NCBI RefSeq assembly: GCF_031458235.1
Contig: NZ_JAVDYB010000001.1
Coordinates: 930,001-994,000 of the forward strand
Length of the DNA: 64,000 bases
Origin: Catenuloplanes atrovinosus
Lineage (GTDB): Bacteria; Actinomycetota; Actinomycetes; Mycobacteriales; Micromonosporaceae
Direction: 5' to 3'
Shown: positions 8,808-16,309 of the stretch, one piece after another
Numbering within the stretch: position 1 is the stretch's first letter
Layout: every line of letters begins with the position of its first letter
Notes under the pieces: model-generated
Told to the model about the DNA's origin: nothing
Database searches by the model: none
The model's input: the letters and a program-made list of their open reading frames with translations, nothing else
Program-made: the position numbers and the translations under genes

Positions 8808-9659
8808 TCAATGCAGATCAGTAGAAACGCTCTGAGCGTTGTTCGCCCACAGGCGCTTGAGCTTCCGGTAGCTTTCGCTTCCCGGGACGGCGGTGTAGAT
8901 GAGCAGCACATGGGACTGCTCATGATCGTGCAGTGTCTGGCAATCGAACTCCAGCAGGCCGACCTCCGGATGCACGTAGCGCTTGACCTCGTGCGGACCG
9001 ATCCCGACGTCATGCTGATTCCACAGCGCCGCGAACTCCGGGCTTTCGGCGAGCAGCAGGTTGGCGAGGCCGGCGGCCTTTGAACCGGGCCCGCGGACGG
9101 TGGTCAACCGGCGCGCTCCGGAGACGAAAACGCGGGACATGCGGCCGTGGTCGTCGGGGTGATAAAGCTCCCGGGTGGCCGGGTCGGTGAACCAGCGATA
9201 GGGCAGGCTACGAGCGGGCCCGGAGTATCGGGTGAGGTCGCCGGTCAGCGCGACGGCAAGCGGGGTCTGCCGCAGCGTCTCGCCGAGTTCGGTGACGATC
9301 TCGCCAGGGCTGTCGGTGAGCCGGTCGAAGATGCGCAGCAAACCTGGACTGATGTGCTCGCTGGTCGCATCCCGAGCCGGCGGGTGATGGCCGGCGAGCC
9401 GAAACAGATGGTCGCGTTCGTCAAGGGACAAGTGCAGTCCTTGGGCGACGGCGGCTATCAAGCGTTCGGACGGCATCGGGCCGCGCTCCTGCTCGATCCG
9501 GCTGTAGTAGTCGGTGGAGAGGTGACAGAGGGCTGCGACCTCCTCGCGGCGGAGACCGGTGGTCCGGCGGCGCGGCCCGCGGGGCAAACCGACGTCCTCG
9601 GGTTGCAGTGACTCCCGCCGACGGCGCAGGAACTGGGCGAGGCCGGCTCGATCGATCAC
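8808..9659 (-). CDS. XRE-family regulator with MmyB-like ligand-binding domain (copy 2)
   Basis: 283 residues, paralogous to the regulator at 6816-7721 over its whole length. It has the XRE HTH (F-L-R-R-R-R-E-S-L-Q-P, G-L-R-R-E-E-V-A-A-L-C, Y-Y-S-R-I-E-Q-E-R) and an MmyB-like C-terminal domain (S-L-P-Y-R-W-F-T-D-P, Y-V-H-P-E-V-G-L-L-E-F-D). GTG 9659-9657 starts at the same residue as copy 1. No Shine-Dalgarno site is evident, and TATAAC lies about 10 bases upstream, so a leaderless transcript is possible. It is divergent from the SDR/MFS operon at 9821-12087, its likely target. Confidence 0.9.
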   Translation of the reverse strand: MIDRAGLAQFLRRRRESLQPEDVGLPRGPRRRTTGLRREEVAALCHLSTDYYSRIEQERGPMPSERLIAAVAQGLHLSLDERDHLFRLAGHHPPARDATSEHISPGLLRIFDRLTDSPGEIVTELGETLRQTPLAVALTGDLTRYSGPARSLPYRWFTDPATRELYHPDDHGRMSRVFVSGARRLTTVRGPGSKAAGLANLLLAESPEFAALWNQHDVGIGPHEVKRYVHPEVGLLEFDCQTLHDHEQSHVLLIYTAVPGSESYRKLKRLWANNAQSVSTDLH

Positions 9660-9820
9660 ATGACCGTTATAACAACCCCGTCAGGCGGCATCCAGGGCCT
9701 CCCAATCCCCCTTTCCCAGGGCCCTCGGCCGGATCGACGAGCCAAGGACTCGCAGGCCCTGGATGTGCTTTCGGCTGTGCACCAATCTCGATCCCAGCCG
9801 AGAGAATATGGAGCACCACG
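9660..9820. promoter_or_regulatory. Operator-like repeats between regulator copy 2 and the SDR-MFS operon
   Basis: This 161-base divergent promoter region contains a perfect 12-bp inverted repeat: CATCCAGGGCCT at 9689-9700 and AGGCCCTGGATG at 9754-9765. A third CCAGGGCC at 9716-9723 sits within the palindrome AGGGCCCT (9718-9725). Three copies of one 8-mer in a short divergent promoter suggest binding sites for the adjacent MmyB-like regulator. The regulator's actual motif is unknown. Confidence 0.5.
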
Positions 9821-10768
9821 ATGGCCCGCACGAAGATCGACATTTCCCTTCCCGACCTCACCGGCAAACGGGTCGTAATCACCGGTGCGAGCGACGGGAT
9901 GGGCCTGGTCATGGCCACCCGGCTGGCCGCGGCCGGCGCCGAACTGATTTTGCCGGTACGCAACGCTGCCAAGGGCGACCGGGCAATCGGACGGATCCGG
10001 CATGACCACCCGCGAGCGAAGATTTCCCTGCGCGCCCTCGACCTGTCGTCCCTCGCCTCGATCGCGGCCTTCGGCGACACCTTGCGCCGGGAGGGCAACC
10101 CGGTTCACGTGCTGATCAACAACGCCGGTGTCATGCGACCGCCGAACCGGCAGACCACGGCCGACGGTTTCGAGGTGCAGTTCGGCACCAACCACCTGGG
10201 CCATTTCGCCCTCGTCGGGCACCTGCTGCCGCTGCTGAGCGCAGGCCGCGCCCGAGTCACCTCCCAGCTCAGCGTGTCCGCCCGCTGGGGCAGGGTCAAC
10301 TGGGACGACCTCAACTGGGAACGTTCCTACAACGTCATGCGCGCCTACAGCCAGTCTAAGATCGCGTTCGGGCTGTTCGGCCTCGAGTTGCAGCGGCGCA
10401 GCGAGGCATACGGCTGGGGCATCACCAGCAACCTGTCCCACCCCGGCGTAGCCCCCACCAGCCTGTTGGCCGCCCGCCCCGAGCTCGGCCGCAGTAGCAG
10501 CGTTCCGCAATACCGGCTGATCCAGGGACTGTCGTCACGCGGCATTCTGCTCGGCACCGTTGAGACCGCCGGGCTGCCGGCGCTGATGGCCGCGACCGAC
10601 CCCACCGCCAAGTCCGGCGTGCTCTACGGGCCCAGCGGTCCGGGCAACCTCGGCGGCCGGCCGGCCGAACAGCGGATGTATCCGCCGCTGCGCAGCGACG
10701 CGGAGGCCGCACGCGTCTGGGAGGTTTCCGAGCAGCTCACCGGCGCCCCGTTCCTGACCGCCGCATGA
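9821..10768 (+). CDS. Short-chain dehydrogenase/reductase coupled to an MFS transporter
   Basis: 315-residue SDR. T-G-A-S-D-G-M-G near residue 20 is the nucleotide-binding motif, N-N-A-G-V-M is near 100, and R-A-Y-S-Q-S-K gives the catalytic Tyr/Lys. F-G-T-N-H-L-G-H-F matches the retinol-dehydrogenase-like branch. ATG 9821 is the first in-frame ATG of the homologous region. The earlier open frame (from 9608) crosses the divergent regulator's start and is a shadow. The stop overlaps the ATG of the MFS gene (ATGA at 10765), so the two are probably translationally coupled. A role in modifying a compound that the transporter moves is inferred from context. Confidence 0.9.
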   Translation: MARTKIDISLPDLTGKRVVITGASDGMGLVMATRLAAAGAELILPVRNAAKGDRAIGRIRHDHPRAKISLRALDLSSLASIAAFGDTLRREGNPVHVLINNAGVMRPPNRQTTADGFEVQFGTNHLGHFALVGHLLPLLSAGRARVTSQLSVSARWGRVNWDDLNWERSYNVMRAYSQSKIAFGLFGLELQRRSEAYGWGITSNLSHPGVAPTSLLAARPELGRSSSVPQYRLIQGLSSRGILLGTVETAGLPALMAATDPTAKSGVLYGPSGPGNLGGRPAEQRMYPPLRSDAEAARVWEVSEQLTGAPFLTAA

Positions 10769-12087
10769 GCCGGCCCCGTAGTCCCTGGTGGGTGGTCGTC
10801 GGCGGGGGCGTGGCCGCCGCCTTCGGCCCTCAGATGTATCTGGCCTCGCTCGGCCTGTTCGTGGATCCGATCTCCGCGGAGACCGGATTCAGCCGCACAA
10901 CCGTCACCGCGGCCGCCTCCGTCGCCGCGGTGGGGATGGCGATCGGTCTGCTGCTGGTGGCGCGGATCGCGGATCGCTTCGCCGCGCGGTACCTGCTCGT
11001 GCCGGGGTTCGTGCTGTTCGCTGTTTCGATGGCGCTGATCGGTCTGACGCCGTCGAGCCCGGCGGTCTACCTCGTCCCGTGCTTCTTCGTGGGACTCTTC
11101 GGCGCCGCCACGATGGTGCCCGCCTCCCGAGCCGTGGTGAGCTGGTTCGACAACAACCGCGCCCTGGCCGTCGGGGTGGTGACCGGATTCATCGGTCTGG
11201 GCGCTGCCCTGGCCCCGATGCTGGCCGGGGCCCTCATCGACAGCCTCGGCTGGCGCCTCGCGTACGCCTGCATGGCGATGATCTCGATCGTGGTGCCGGT
11301 CACGATGGTCACCTTGTTCGTCCGGGCCCGCGCGGAACGGCACGTCCGTGGGCGCCTGGTGCAGGAGGCGCGGGTCGAAGGCCGCGATGTCAGCCTGGAA
11401 TTGCCCGGCCTGACGTTCGCCGCGGCAGTTCGCACCCGGCAGTTCTGGGGCATCGCGGTCGGGCTGGGTCTGGTCGGTGTGGTGGTTACCGGACTGCAGG
11501 TACACCTCGTGCCGATGATGACCGACCGCGGACTGAGCGACGACCAAGCCGCCTCCCTGCTCGTCATCTTCGGCTTGGCGTCACTCGTCGGACGGGTGGC
11601 CGGCGGTTTCGTCATCGACCGTGTTCACGGCGCCGTCGTCGGGCCCATCGTGATGCTCGCCCCCATCGTAGGCCTGTTCTTCCTGGATCTGCCGTTCGCC
11701 GGCGCCGCCACCGCGGTCGCCTTCATCGGCGTCGCGTTCGGCATCGAGGGCGACCTGCTCGCCGTGCTCATCACCCGCTATCTCGGCATGCGCAGCTTCG
11801 GCCGGCTCGTCGGTTCGGTGCAGGCCGCATTCATCCTCGGCTCCGCTTGCGGGCCGTTGCTGCTCGGGCTGGGCTACGACTCGCTCGGTTCCTACGATCC
11901 CGTCATGCCGGTGCTGATGGCCATCCTCGCGATCGGTGCGGTCCTCATCGCGACCCTGGGCCCGTACGTGTATCCGGCCGTCGCCGGCTTCGACCGGCTC
12001 GCCGCCCGTGACGAACTGGCCGCCTCCGCGATCCTAAGCGACGTGGCCGCCAGCCGACCCGCCCGGATCCACCAATCCTCCGCCTGA
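10765..12087 (+). CDS. MFS transporter, OxlT/monocarboxylate-transporter-like
   Basis: 440 residues with about twelve hydrophobic segments and the usual central loop (about residues 190-215, rich in Arg and Glu). The first half has the G-F-S-R-T-T-V-T-A-A motif and the A-D-R-F-A-A-R-Y loop between helices 2 and 3. The second half has G-L-x-S-L-V-G-R-V-A-G-G-F-V-I-D-R. These fit the oxalate/formate antiporter-like MFS branch. It overlaps the preceding SDR by four bases, and the operon is presumably controlled by the divergent MmyB-like regulator. The substrate is unknown, and an antibiotic- or organic-acid-like molecule is possible. Confidence 0.88.
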   Translation: MSRPRSPWWVVVGGGVAAAFGPQMYLASLGLFVDPISAETGFSRTTVTAAASVAAVGMAIGLLLVARIADRFAARYLLVPGFVLFAVSMALIGLTPSSPAVYLVPCFFVGLFGAATMVPASRAVVSWFDNNRALAVGVVTGFIGLGAALAPMLAGALIDSLGWRLAYACMAMISIVVPVTMVTLFVRARAERHVRGRLVQEARVEGRDVSLELPGLTFAAAVRTRQFWGIAVGLGLVGVVVTGLQVHLVPMMTDRGLSDDQAASLLVIFGLASLVGRVAGGFVIDRVHGAVVGPIVMLAPIVGLFFLDLPFAGAATAVAFIGVAFGIEGDLLAVLITRYLGMRSFGRLVGSVQAAFILGSACGPLLLGLGYDSLGSYDPVMPVLMAILAIGAVLIATLGPYVYPAVAGFDRLAARDELAASAILSDVAASRPARIHQSSA

Positions 12088-12434
12088 GATTCAAGGAAGG
12101 AGTTCGCCATGTTCCGCATATGACCATCCCCTGTGTGGACCGATCACCGTCGCCGATCCCCACCTGTCCGACGACGCCGCGGCGCTGCCCGCGGTGTCGC
12201 CGCGGTGGTGCTCGCAACGCCCGGCAGCAGCGGGAACAACACGGATCGGCGCCGACTACGCTCGCCGCCCAGGGCTTTGGCGGCCGTCGCGTTCGAGTTC
12301 CGGCGCCTGCGGCACGAGTTCGTCGCGAAGGTCGCAGTCGCGCAGGCCCGTGGCGTCGTGGTTCGCGTACTCGTGCACCTGCACGGCGACAGCGTGGCGG
12401 CTCCCGGGCGTATCGGCCGATTCTAAAGAAGTGT
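12088..12434. other. Decayed sequence after the SDR-MFS operon
   Basis: A strong ribosome-binding sequence (AAGGAAGGAG at about 12094) precedes ATG 12110, which reads only four codons before a stop. A short stretch near 12135 (T-V-A-D-P-H-L-S-D-D-A-A-A-L) is protein-like but ends in frame confusion. I see no intact gene. This looks like the 5' end of a third operon gene that has decayed, and it marks the right end of the lower-GC stretch. Confidence 0.4.
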
Positions 12435-12469
12435 TGCTAAAGATAGCTTTCTAGAGCATGCTTTAGGGT
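12435..12469 (+). promoter_or_regulatory. A/T-rich promoter and operator-like site for the winged-helix/MFS pair
   Basis: Just ahead of ATG 12470 lies an A/T-rich block with AAAG-ATAG-CTTT (12439-12450) and a repeated GCTTT (12446 and 12460). Such symmetric A/T blocks directly upstream of winged-helix regulators usually bind the regulator itself. There is no good Shine-Dalgarno sequence, so the mRNA may be leaderless. Confidence 0.45.
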
Positions 12470-13036
12470 ATGTCCGAGGGAGAGCTCCACCTCAACGATC
12501 CGCGTGCGTTGCGGGCCTACGCCCACCCGCTGCGCCTGAGCCTGGTCGGGCTGCTGCGCCGCAACGGGCCGATGACCGCCACCCAGTGCGCGGCCGAGCT
12601 CGGGGAGAACGTGCCGAACTGCTCGTTCCACCTGCGCCAGCTCGCCAAGTACGGCGTGGTCGAGCGCGTGCCCGGCGCGGACGCGCGGGAGCGGCCGTGG
12701 CGTGCCACCGCCACCATGACGTCCTGGTCCGACGACTCCGACGACCCGGAGATGCGCGCCGCCGCCGACCAGCTCAACGCCGCGATCCTGGCGCAGTACG
12801 TGCGGCGTGCCGAGGCCTACCTGGCGGTCCGCGACACCGAGCCGGTGGAGTGGCGGCAAGCGGCCGGGTTCGGCGACACGATGATCTACGTGACCGCGGA
12901 GGAGCTGGCCGACGTGGTCGCGCGGGTGGAGGAGGTGCTGGCGCCCTACACCGACGGCGCCGCCCGGGCCGAGGGCTCGCGGCGCGTCACCATGGTGCAG
13001 CTCGCCATCCCGACGCCGGAGACGGGTGCGCCGTGA
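12470..13036 (+). CDS. Winged helix-turn-helix regulator (ArsR-like)
   Basis: 188 residues. Residues 10-75 form an ArsR/HTH_20-type winged helix: R-A-Y-A-H-P-L-R-L-S-L-V-G-L-L, the recognition helix region N-C-S-F-H-L-R-Q-L-A-K-Y-G, then the wing with E-R-P-W-R. The C-terminal half is helical and acidic and probably mediates dimerisation or ligand sensing. No Cys pair typical of metal sensing is present, so it is unlikely to sense arsenite. The TGA overlaps the GTG of the MFS gene (GTGA at 13033), and the pair is a typical autoregulated efflux module. Confidence 0.88.
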   Translation: MSEGELHLNDPRALRAYAHPLRLSLVGLLRRNGPMTATQCAAELGENVPNCSFHLRQLAKYGVVERVPGADARERPWRATATMTSWSDDSDDPEMRAAADQLNAAILAQYVRRAEAYLAVRDTEPVEWRQAAGFGDTMIYVTAEELADVVARVEEVLAPYTDGAARAEGSRRVTMVQLAIPTPETGAP

Positions 13037-14277
13037 CGCTGCTCGCCCCGCGCACGCTGCTGCGCGACCGGATGTTCCGGCGCTACTGGTCGGCGCACGT
13101 GGTGTCGCTGACCGGGGAGCAGATCACGCTGCTCGCGCTGCCGCTGCTGGCCGTGCTCACGGTCGGCGCCGGCCCGGCCGAGATGGGCTATCTGACCGCG
13201 GCCTCGCTGCTGCCGACGCTGTTCTTCTCGCTGGTCGCGGGCGCCTGGGTGGACCGCCGCCCGATCAAGCGCCGGGTCATGATCGTCACGGACCTGGGCC
13301 GGGCCGCGCTGCTGGTGATCGTGCCGGTGCTCGCGTTCGCCGGCGTGCTGGAGCTGTGGCACCTCTACGTGATCGCCTTCGTCACCGGCACGCTCACCGT
13401 GTTCTTCGACGTCGCCAACAGCAGCCTGTTCGCCTCCGTGGTCCGCCGGGAGGACTACATCCGGGCGAACTCGCTGGTCAACGGCGCCCGCGCGGCCGCG
13501 TCCGTGGCCGGTCCCAGCGCCGGCGGCCTGCTCGTCCAGATCCTCACCGCGCCGGTCGCGCTGATCGCGGACGCGCTGTCGTACGTCGGCTCCGCGCTGC
13601 TGCTGGCCCGCATCCGCCCGGACGAGCGCGCGGCCGTCGCCGAGGCGGAGGACCAGAGCATCCTCGGCGGCCTGCGCTACATCGCCCGCTCCGTGGTGCT
13701 GCGCTCGCTGCTGGCCGGCGTCACCGTGCTCAACCTCTTCAACTACATCTTCTCCGCGCTGTTCATCCTGTACGCCACCACCGAACTCGGCCTCTCCCCG
13801 GGCCAGCTCGGCGTGCTGCTCGGCCTGGCCTCCGTCGGCACGCTGATCGGCGCCGCGATCACCGGCCCGCTCACCACCCGGTTCGGCGTCGGCCCGGTCG
13901 CGGTCGCCGGCTACATCCTGTTCCCGCTGCCCCTGGTCCTGGTCCCGCTCGCCGCCGGCGGCGAACCCGTCATCATGGCCATGCTCTTCGCCGCGGAGTT
14001 CCTCAGCGGCGTCGGTGTGATGCTGCTCGACATCGCGGTCAACTCCCTACAGACCGCCGCCGCCCCACTCTCCCGCCTCTCCTTGATCAGCGGCGCCCGC
14101 CGCACGATCAACTACGGCATCCGCCCGATCGGCGCGGTGCTGGGCGGCATCCTGGGCGAGACGATCGGCGTCCGCCCCGCTCTCTGGATCGCCACGGTCG
14201 GCGCGGTCACCGGCGTGCTCTTCGTCCTCAACTCCCCGATTCCCCGCATGCGGGACCTGCCGGAACAGCAGGAGTGA
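13033..14277 (+). CDS. MFS efflux transporter (enterobactin-exporter-like MFS_3)
   Basis: 414 residues with roughly twelve membrane segments. The N terminus (R-D-R-M-F-R-R-Y-W-S-A-H, then S-L-T-G-E-Q-I-T) and the motif A-G-A-W-V-D-R-R-P-I-K-R-R fit the MFS_3 group of drug/siderophore exporters. GTG 13033 is coupled to the preceding winged-helix gene. The frame is open further upstream only as a shadow of that gene. Export of a toxic or signalling compound under local repression is inferred from the pairing. Confidence 0.9.
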   Translation: MTLLAPRTLLRDRMFRRYWSAHVVSLTGEQITLLALPLLAVLTVGAGPAEMGYLTAASLLPTLFFSLVAGAWVDRRPIKRRVMIVTDLGRAALLVIVPVLAFAGVLELWHLYVIAFVTGTLTVFFDVANSSLFASVVRREDYIRANSLVNGARAAASVAGPSAGGLLVQILTAPVALIADALSYVGSALLLARIRPDERAAVAEAEDQSILGGLRYIARSVVLRSLLAGVTVLNLFNYIFSALFILYATTELGLSPGQLGVLLGLASVGTLIGAAITGPLTTRFGVGPVAVAGYILFPLPLVLVPLAAGGEPVIMAMLFAAEFLSGVGVMLLDIAVNSLQTAAAPLSRLSLISGARRTINYGIRPIGAVLGGILGETIGVRPALWIATVGAVTGVLFVLNSPIPRMRDLPEQQE

Positions 14278-14283
14278 CGCGAA

Positions 14284-14320
14284 GGTGGTCGCGTGCCGCG
14301 GGCACCGGAACGCGACCACC
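14284..14320 (+). terminator. Stem-loop terminator after the MFS gene
   Basis: An 11-bp stem (14284-14294 with 14310-14320, GGTGGTCGCGT against its complement) closes a 15-base loop seven bases after the MFS stop codon. No T-tract is present, as is common in actinobacteria. Confidence 0.6.
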
Positions 14321-14344
14321 TCCGGCGGCCGAACCCCAACCCCG

Positions 14345-14462
14345 ATTTTCCCGCTCCCGGCGTGGTCCCGACCCGCATGCTCCCGCGGGCAAACCTCGCG
14401 CCGGCTCCGCCGCCGCTGCGCCGTCGCATCGGAGCCGGTTCCGCTGTCGGTCCCGGAGAGCC
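14345..14462. repeat. Dispersed repeat, single copy related to the 58.4-58.9 kb array
   Basis: The sequence CTCCCGGCGTGGTC, then CCCGCATGCTCCCGCGGGC, then a GC-rich inverted block (GGCTCCGCCGCCGCT ... TCGGAGCCGGT) matches, module by module, the end of the array at 58783-58880. It lies between two convergent genes (MFS and 2'-5' RNA ligase-like), a typical place for REP-like elements. Confidence 0.65.
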
Positions 14463-14493
14463 GCGACCGCTGATGCAGCGGCGGGCGGATCGG

Positions 14494-15018
14494 TCAGGGG
14501 AGTGGGTGGTGGATGTCGTTGGCGTGGTCGGCCACGGCGGCGCCGGTGACCGTGGCGTGGAGGGGGAGGACCTCGATGCAGCGGCGTACCGCGTGCGACA
14601 TCTGGGTGTTCGGGACGCGCATGGAGATGGTGCAGTGCGGGACCCAGCGGCCCGGGCGGTAGTGGTCCCACACCTCGACGCCGGCGGCGGCCAGTCGCTC
14701 GTGCACGGTGCGATGGTGGGCCAGCAGTTCCTCGGTGGGGGTGATGCCCAGCCACAGGACGCGGCCGACGAACTGGCCGGAGAAGTCCATGCTCAGCGTC
14801 AGGCCGGCGCCGACGCGCAGGCCGTCCAGCGCGGCCTCGACGGCGCGTGGGTCCAGACGGTGGGCGGCGGCGAGGGACACGTGCGGGCGGTGCCGATTAC
14901 CGAGCAGACCCGCCATCGTGGGTACGCCCTCGGCCTCCAGCGACCGCCACAGCGTCTTGATCCGCCGGGTGGCGTCGACGTCCAGGTAGAGCTCGATCGC
15001 GGCAACCACGCGGGACAC
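14494..15018 (-). CDS. 2'-5' RNA ligase family protein
   Basis: 174-residue protein of the 2H phosphoesterase fold. The two catalytic His motifs are visible: R-P-H-V-S-L at residues 45-49 (H46) and V-P-H-C-T-I at 127-131 (H128), with about 80 residues between them as expected. Such enzymes process 2'-5' or cyclic phosphodiester bonds in RNA or nucleotides. The natural substrate is often unknown. It stands alone, with the dispersed repeat downstream and a divergent PASTA-protein gene upstream. Confidence 0.85.
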   Translation of the reverse strand: MSRVVAAIELYLDVDATRRIKTLWRSLEAEGVPTMAGLLGNRHRPHVSLAAAHRLDPRAVEAALDGLRVGAGLTLSMDFSGQFVGRVLWLGITPTEELLAHHRTVHERLAAAGVEVWDHYRPGRWVPHCTISMRVPNTQMSHAVRRCIEVLPLHATVTGAAVADHANDIHHPLP

Positions 15019-15179
15019 GGTAGACGATCATCGGCCGGCGGCTGATCCGATATCGCGCCGCCGGGGAAACGGTGGGGTGAAAGTGGCCATTTGTCCGATC
15101 GGGAGGCCGTTGCCCCGGCGCGTCACCGCCGTTAGTGACGGCAACCAGCATCGACGAGGCCGCAGTGGGCGGAGGTCCC

Positions 15180-16307
15180 GTGACACAGTCGACCACACCC
15201 GGAGAAGACGCACGATCAGACGAGGCCGGAGCGGAGACGGTCACGTTACCGCCCGCACCGGAGCGGACGCCGGCCGAGGCCGCCCGGCGTGGCGCCACGG
15301 AGCCGGCCCGGCGTGACGGCACCGAGGGCGAGCGGCGTGGCGGCGCGGAGGCGGGACCGGATGGTGAGGACGAGCCGGCGCAGCGGGTGCGGCTGCACAC
15401 CCGGATTCTCCGCCGGTTCGAGGGACAGGTTCAGCTCCCCGGCGGGCTGGTGCTCAACGGCGCGGGGAAGGTCGGCCTGGTCTTCGTGCTGCTCTTCGCG
15501 GCCGTCGCGGGGACCGTGTTCGCGATGCGGTGGGAGCCGACCGCGAAGGTGCCCGCGCTGGTCGGATTGACCAGGGCGGACGCGGAGGCGCGGCTCGCGG
15601 ACGCCGACCTCGTGGTCGGCGGCATCGAGTTCGAGGACTCGGCCGAGCCGCCCGGCACGGTGCTGCGGACCGACCCGCGGATCGGCACGAAGATGGCTCA
15701 CGACTCCGGCGTGACGCTCGTGCTGGCCCGCGCGGCCGCGGGCCCGCAGGTGATCGTGCCGAGCCTGCCGCCCGGCACGCCGCAGCCGGGCTCCGCCGTC
15801 GCGCCGGGCGGCGACGTCAACGTCGTCGTCCCGGGCCCGGGGGCCCCGGTACCGGCTCCGCCGAACCCCGGCCCGAACGCGAACCCCGGCAATCCCGCGA
15901 ACCCGAACAACCCCGGCCCGCCCCGCCCCGCACCCGGCGGAACGACGCAGCAGCCGCCGCCTCCGCCGCCGGCGACGGTGACGATGCTCGCGGGGGAGGC
16001 CGTGCCCGATCCGGACGCCGACAACTGCACCACCGGCTACCGGACGATCTTCAGGCAGACCGTGGCGATGTCCGGCCCCGGCCGGGTGACCCTCCGCTGG
16101 CTGCGCTCGGACGGCGCGCTCGGGCCGGTCGAGACCGTCGACTTCACCGCGGCCGGCACCAGGACGTTCGAGACCACGTGGCTGCGGACCGGCGCCCCCG
16201 GCGACACCCTCGGCGGCTGGCAACAGCTCGACGTGAGCGCGCCGAACGCCGCCCGCGGGGCCCAGCTCACGTTCACGCACACCTGCCCCGGGGAGAGCCC
16301 CGGCTGA
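15180..16307 (+). CDS. Single-pass membrane protein with one PASTA domain
   Basis: About 375 residues. The N-terminal ~90 are cytosolic, charged and Arg/Glu-rich. One membrane helix (V-G-L-V-F-V-L-L-F-A-A-V-A-G) follows, then an extracellular PASTA domain (V-P-A-L-V-G-L-T-R-A-D-A-E-A-R-L onward). After that come a Pro/Asn/Gly-rich linker with repeated N-P-G/N-P-N units and a C-terminal beta-rich domain with two Cys. PASTA domains bind peptidoglycan fragments, so a wall-sensing or wall-anchored role is likely. No kinase domain is present. GTG 15180 follows GGAGG. An in-frame GTG at 15135 lacks a ribosome site. Confidence 0.78.
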   Translation: MTQSTTPGEDARSDEAGAETVTLPPAPERTPAEAARRGATEPARRDGTEGERRGGAEAGPDGEDEPAQRVRLHTRILRRFEGQVQLPGGLVLNGAGKVGLVFVLLFAAVAGTVFAMRWEPTAKVPALVGLTRADAEARLADADLVVGGIEFEDSAEPPGTVLRTDPRIGTKMAHDSGVTLVLARAAAGPQVIVPSLPPGTPQPGSAVAPGGDVNVVVPGPGAPVPAPPNPGPNANPGNPANPNNPGPPRPAPGGTTQQPPPPPPATVTMLAGEAVPDPDADNCTTGYRTIFRQTVAMSGPGRVTLRWLRSDGALGPVETVDFTAAGTRTFETTWLRTGAPGDTLGGWQQLDVSAPNAARGAQLTFTHTCPGESPG

Positions 16308-16309
16308 CC

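Noticed and set aside
12120-12440. 106-codon ORF after the first MFS gene
   Set aside because: Arg/Pro/Cys-rich with no ribosome site. Neighbouring frames show short protein-like pieces, so the region is better explained as decayed sequence.
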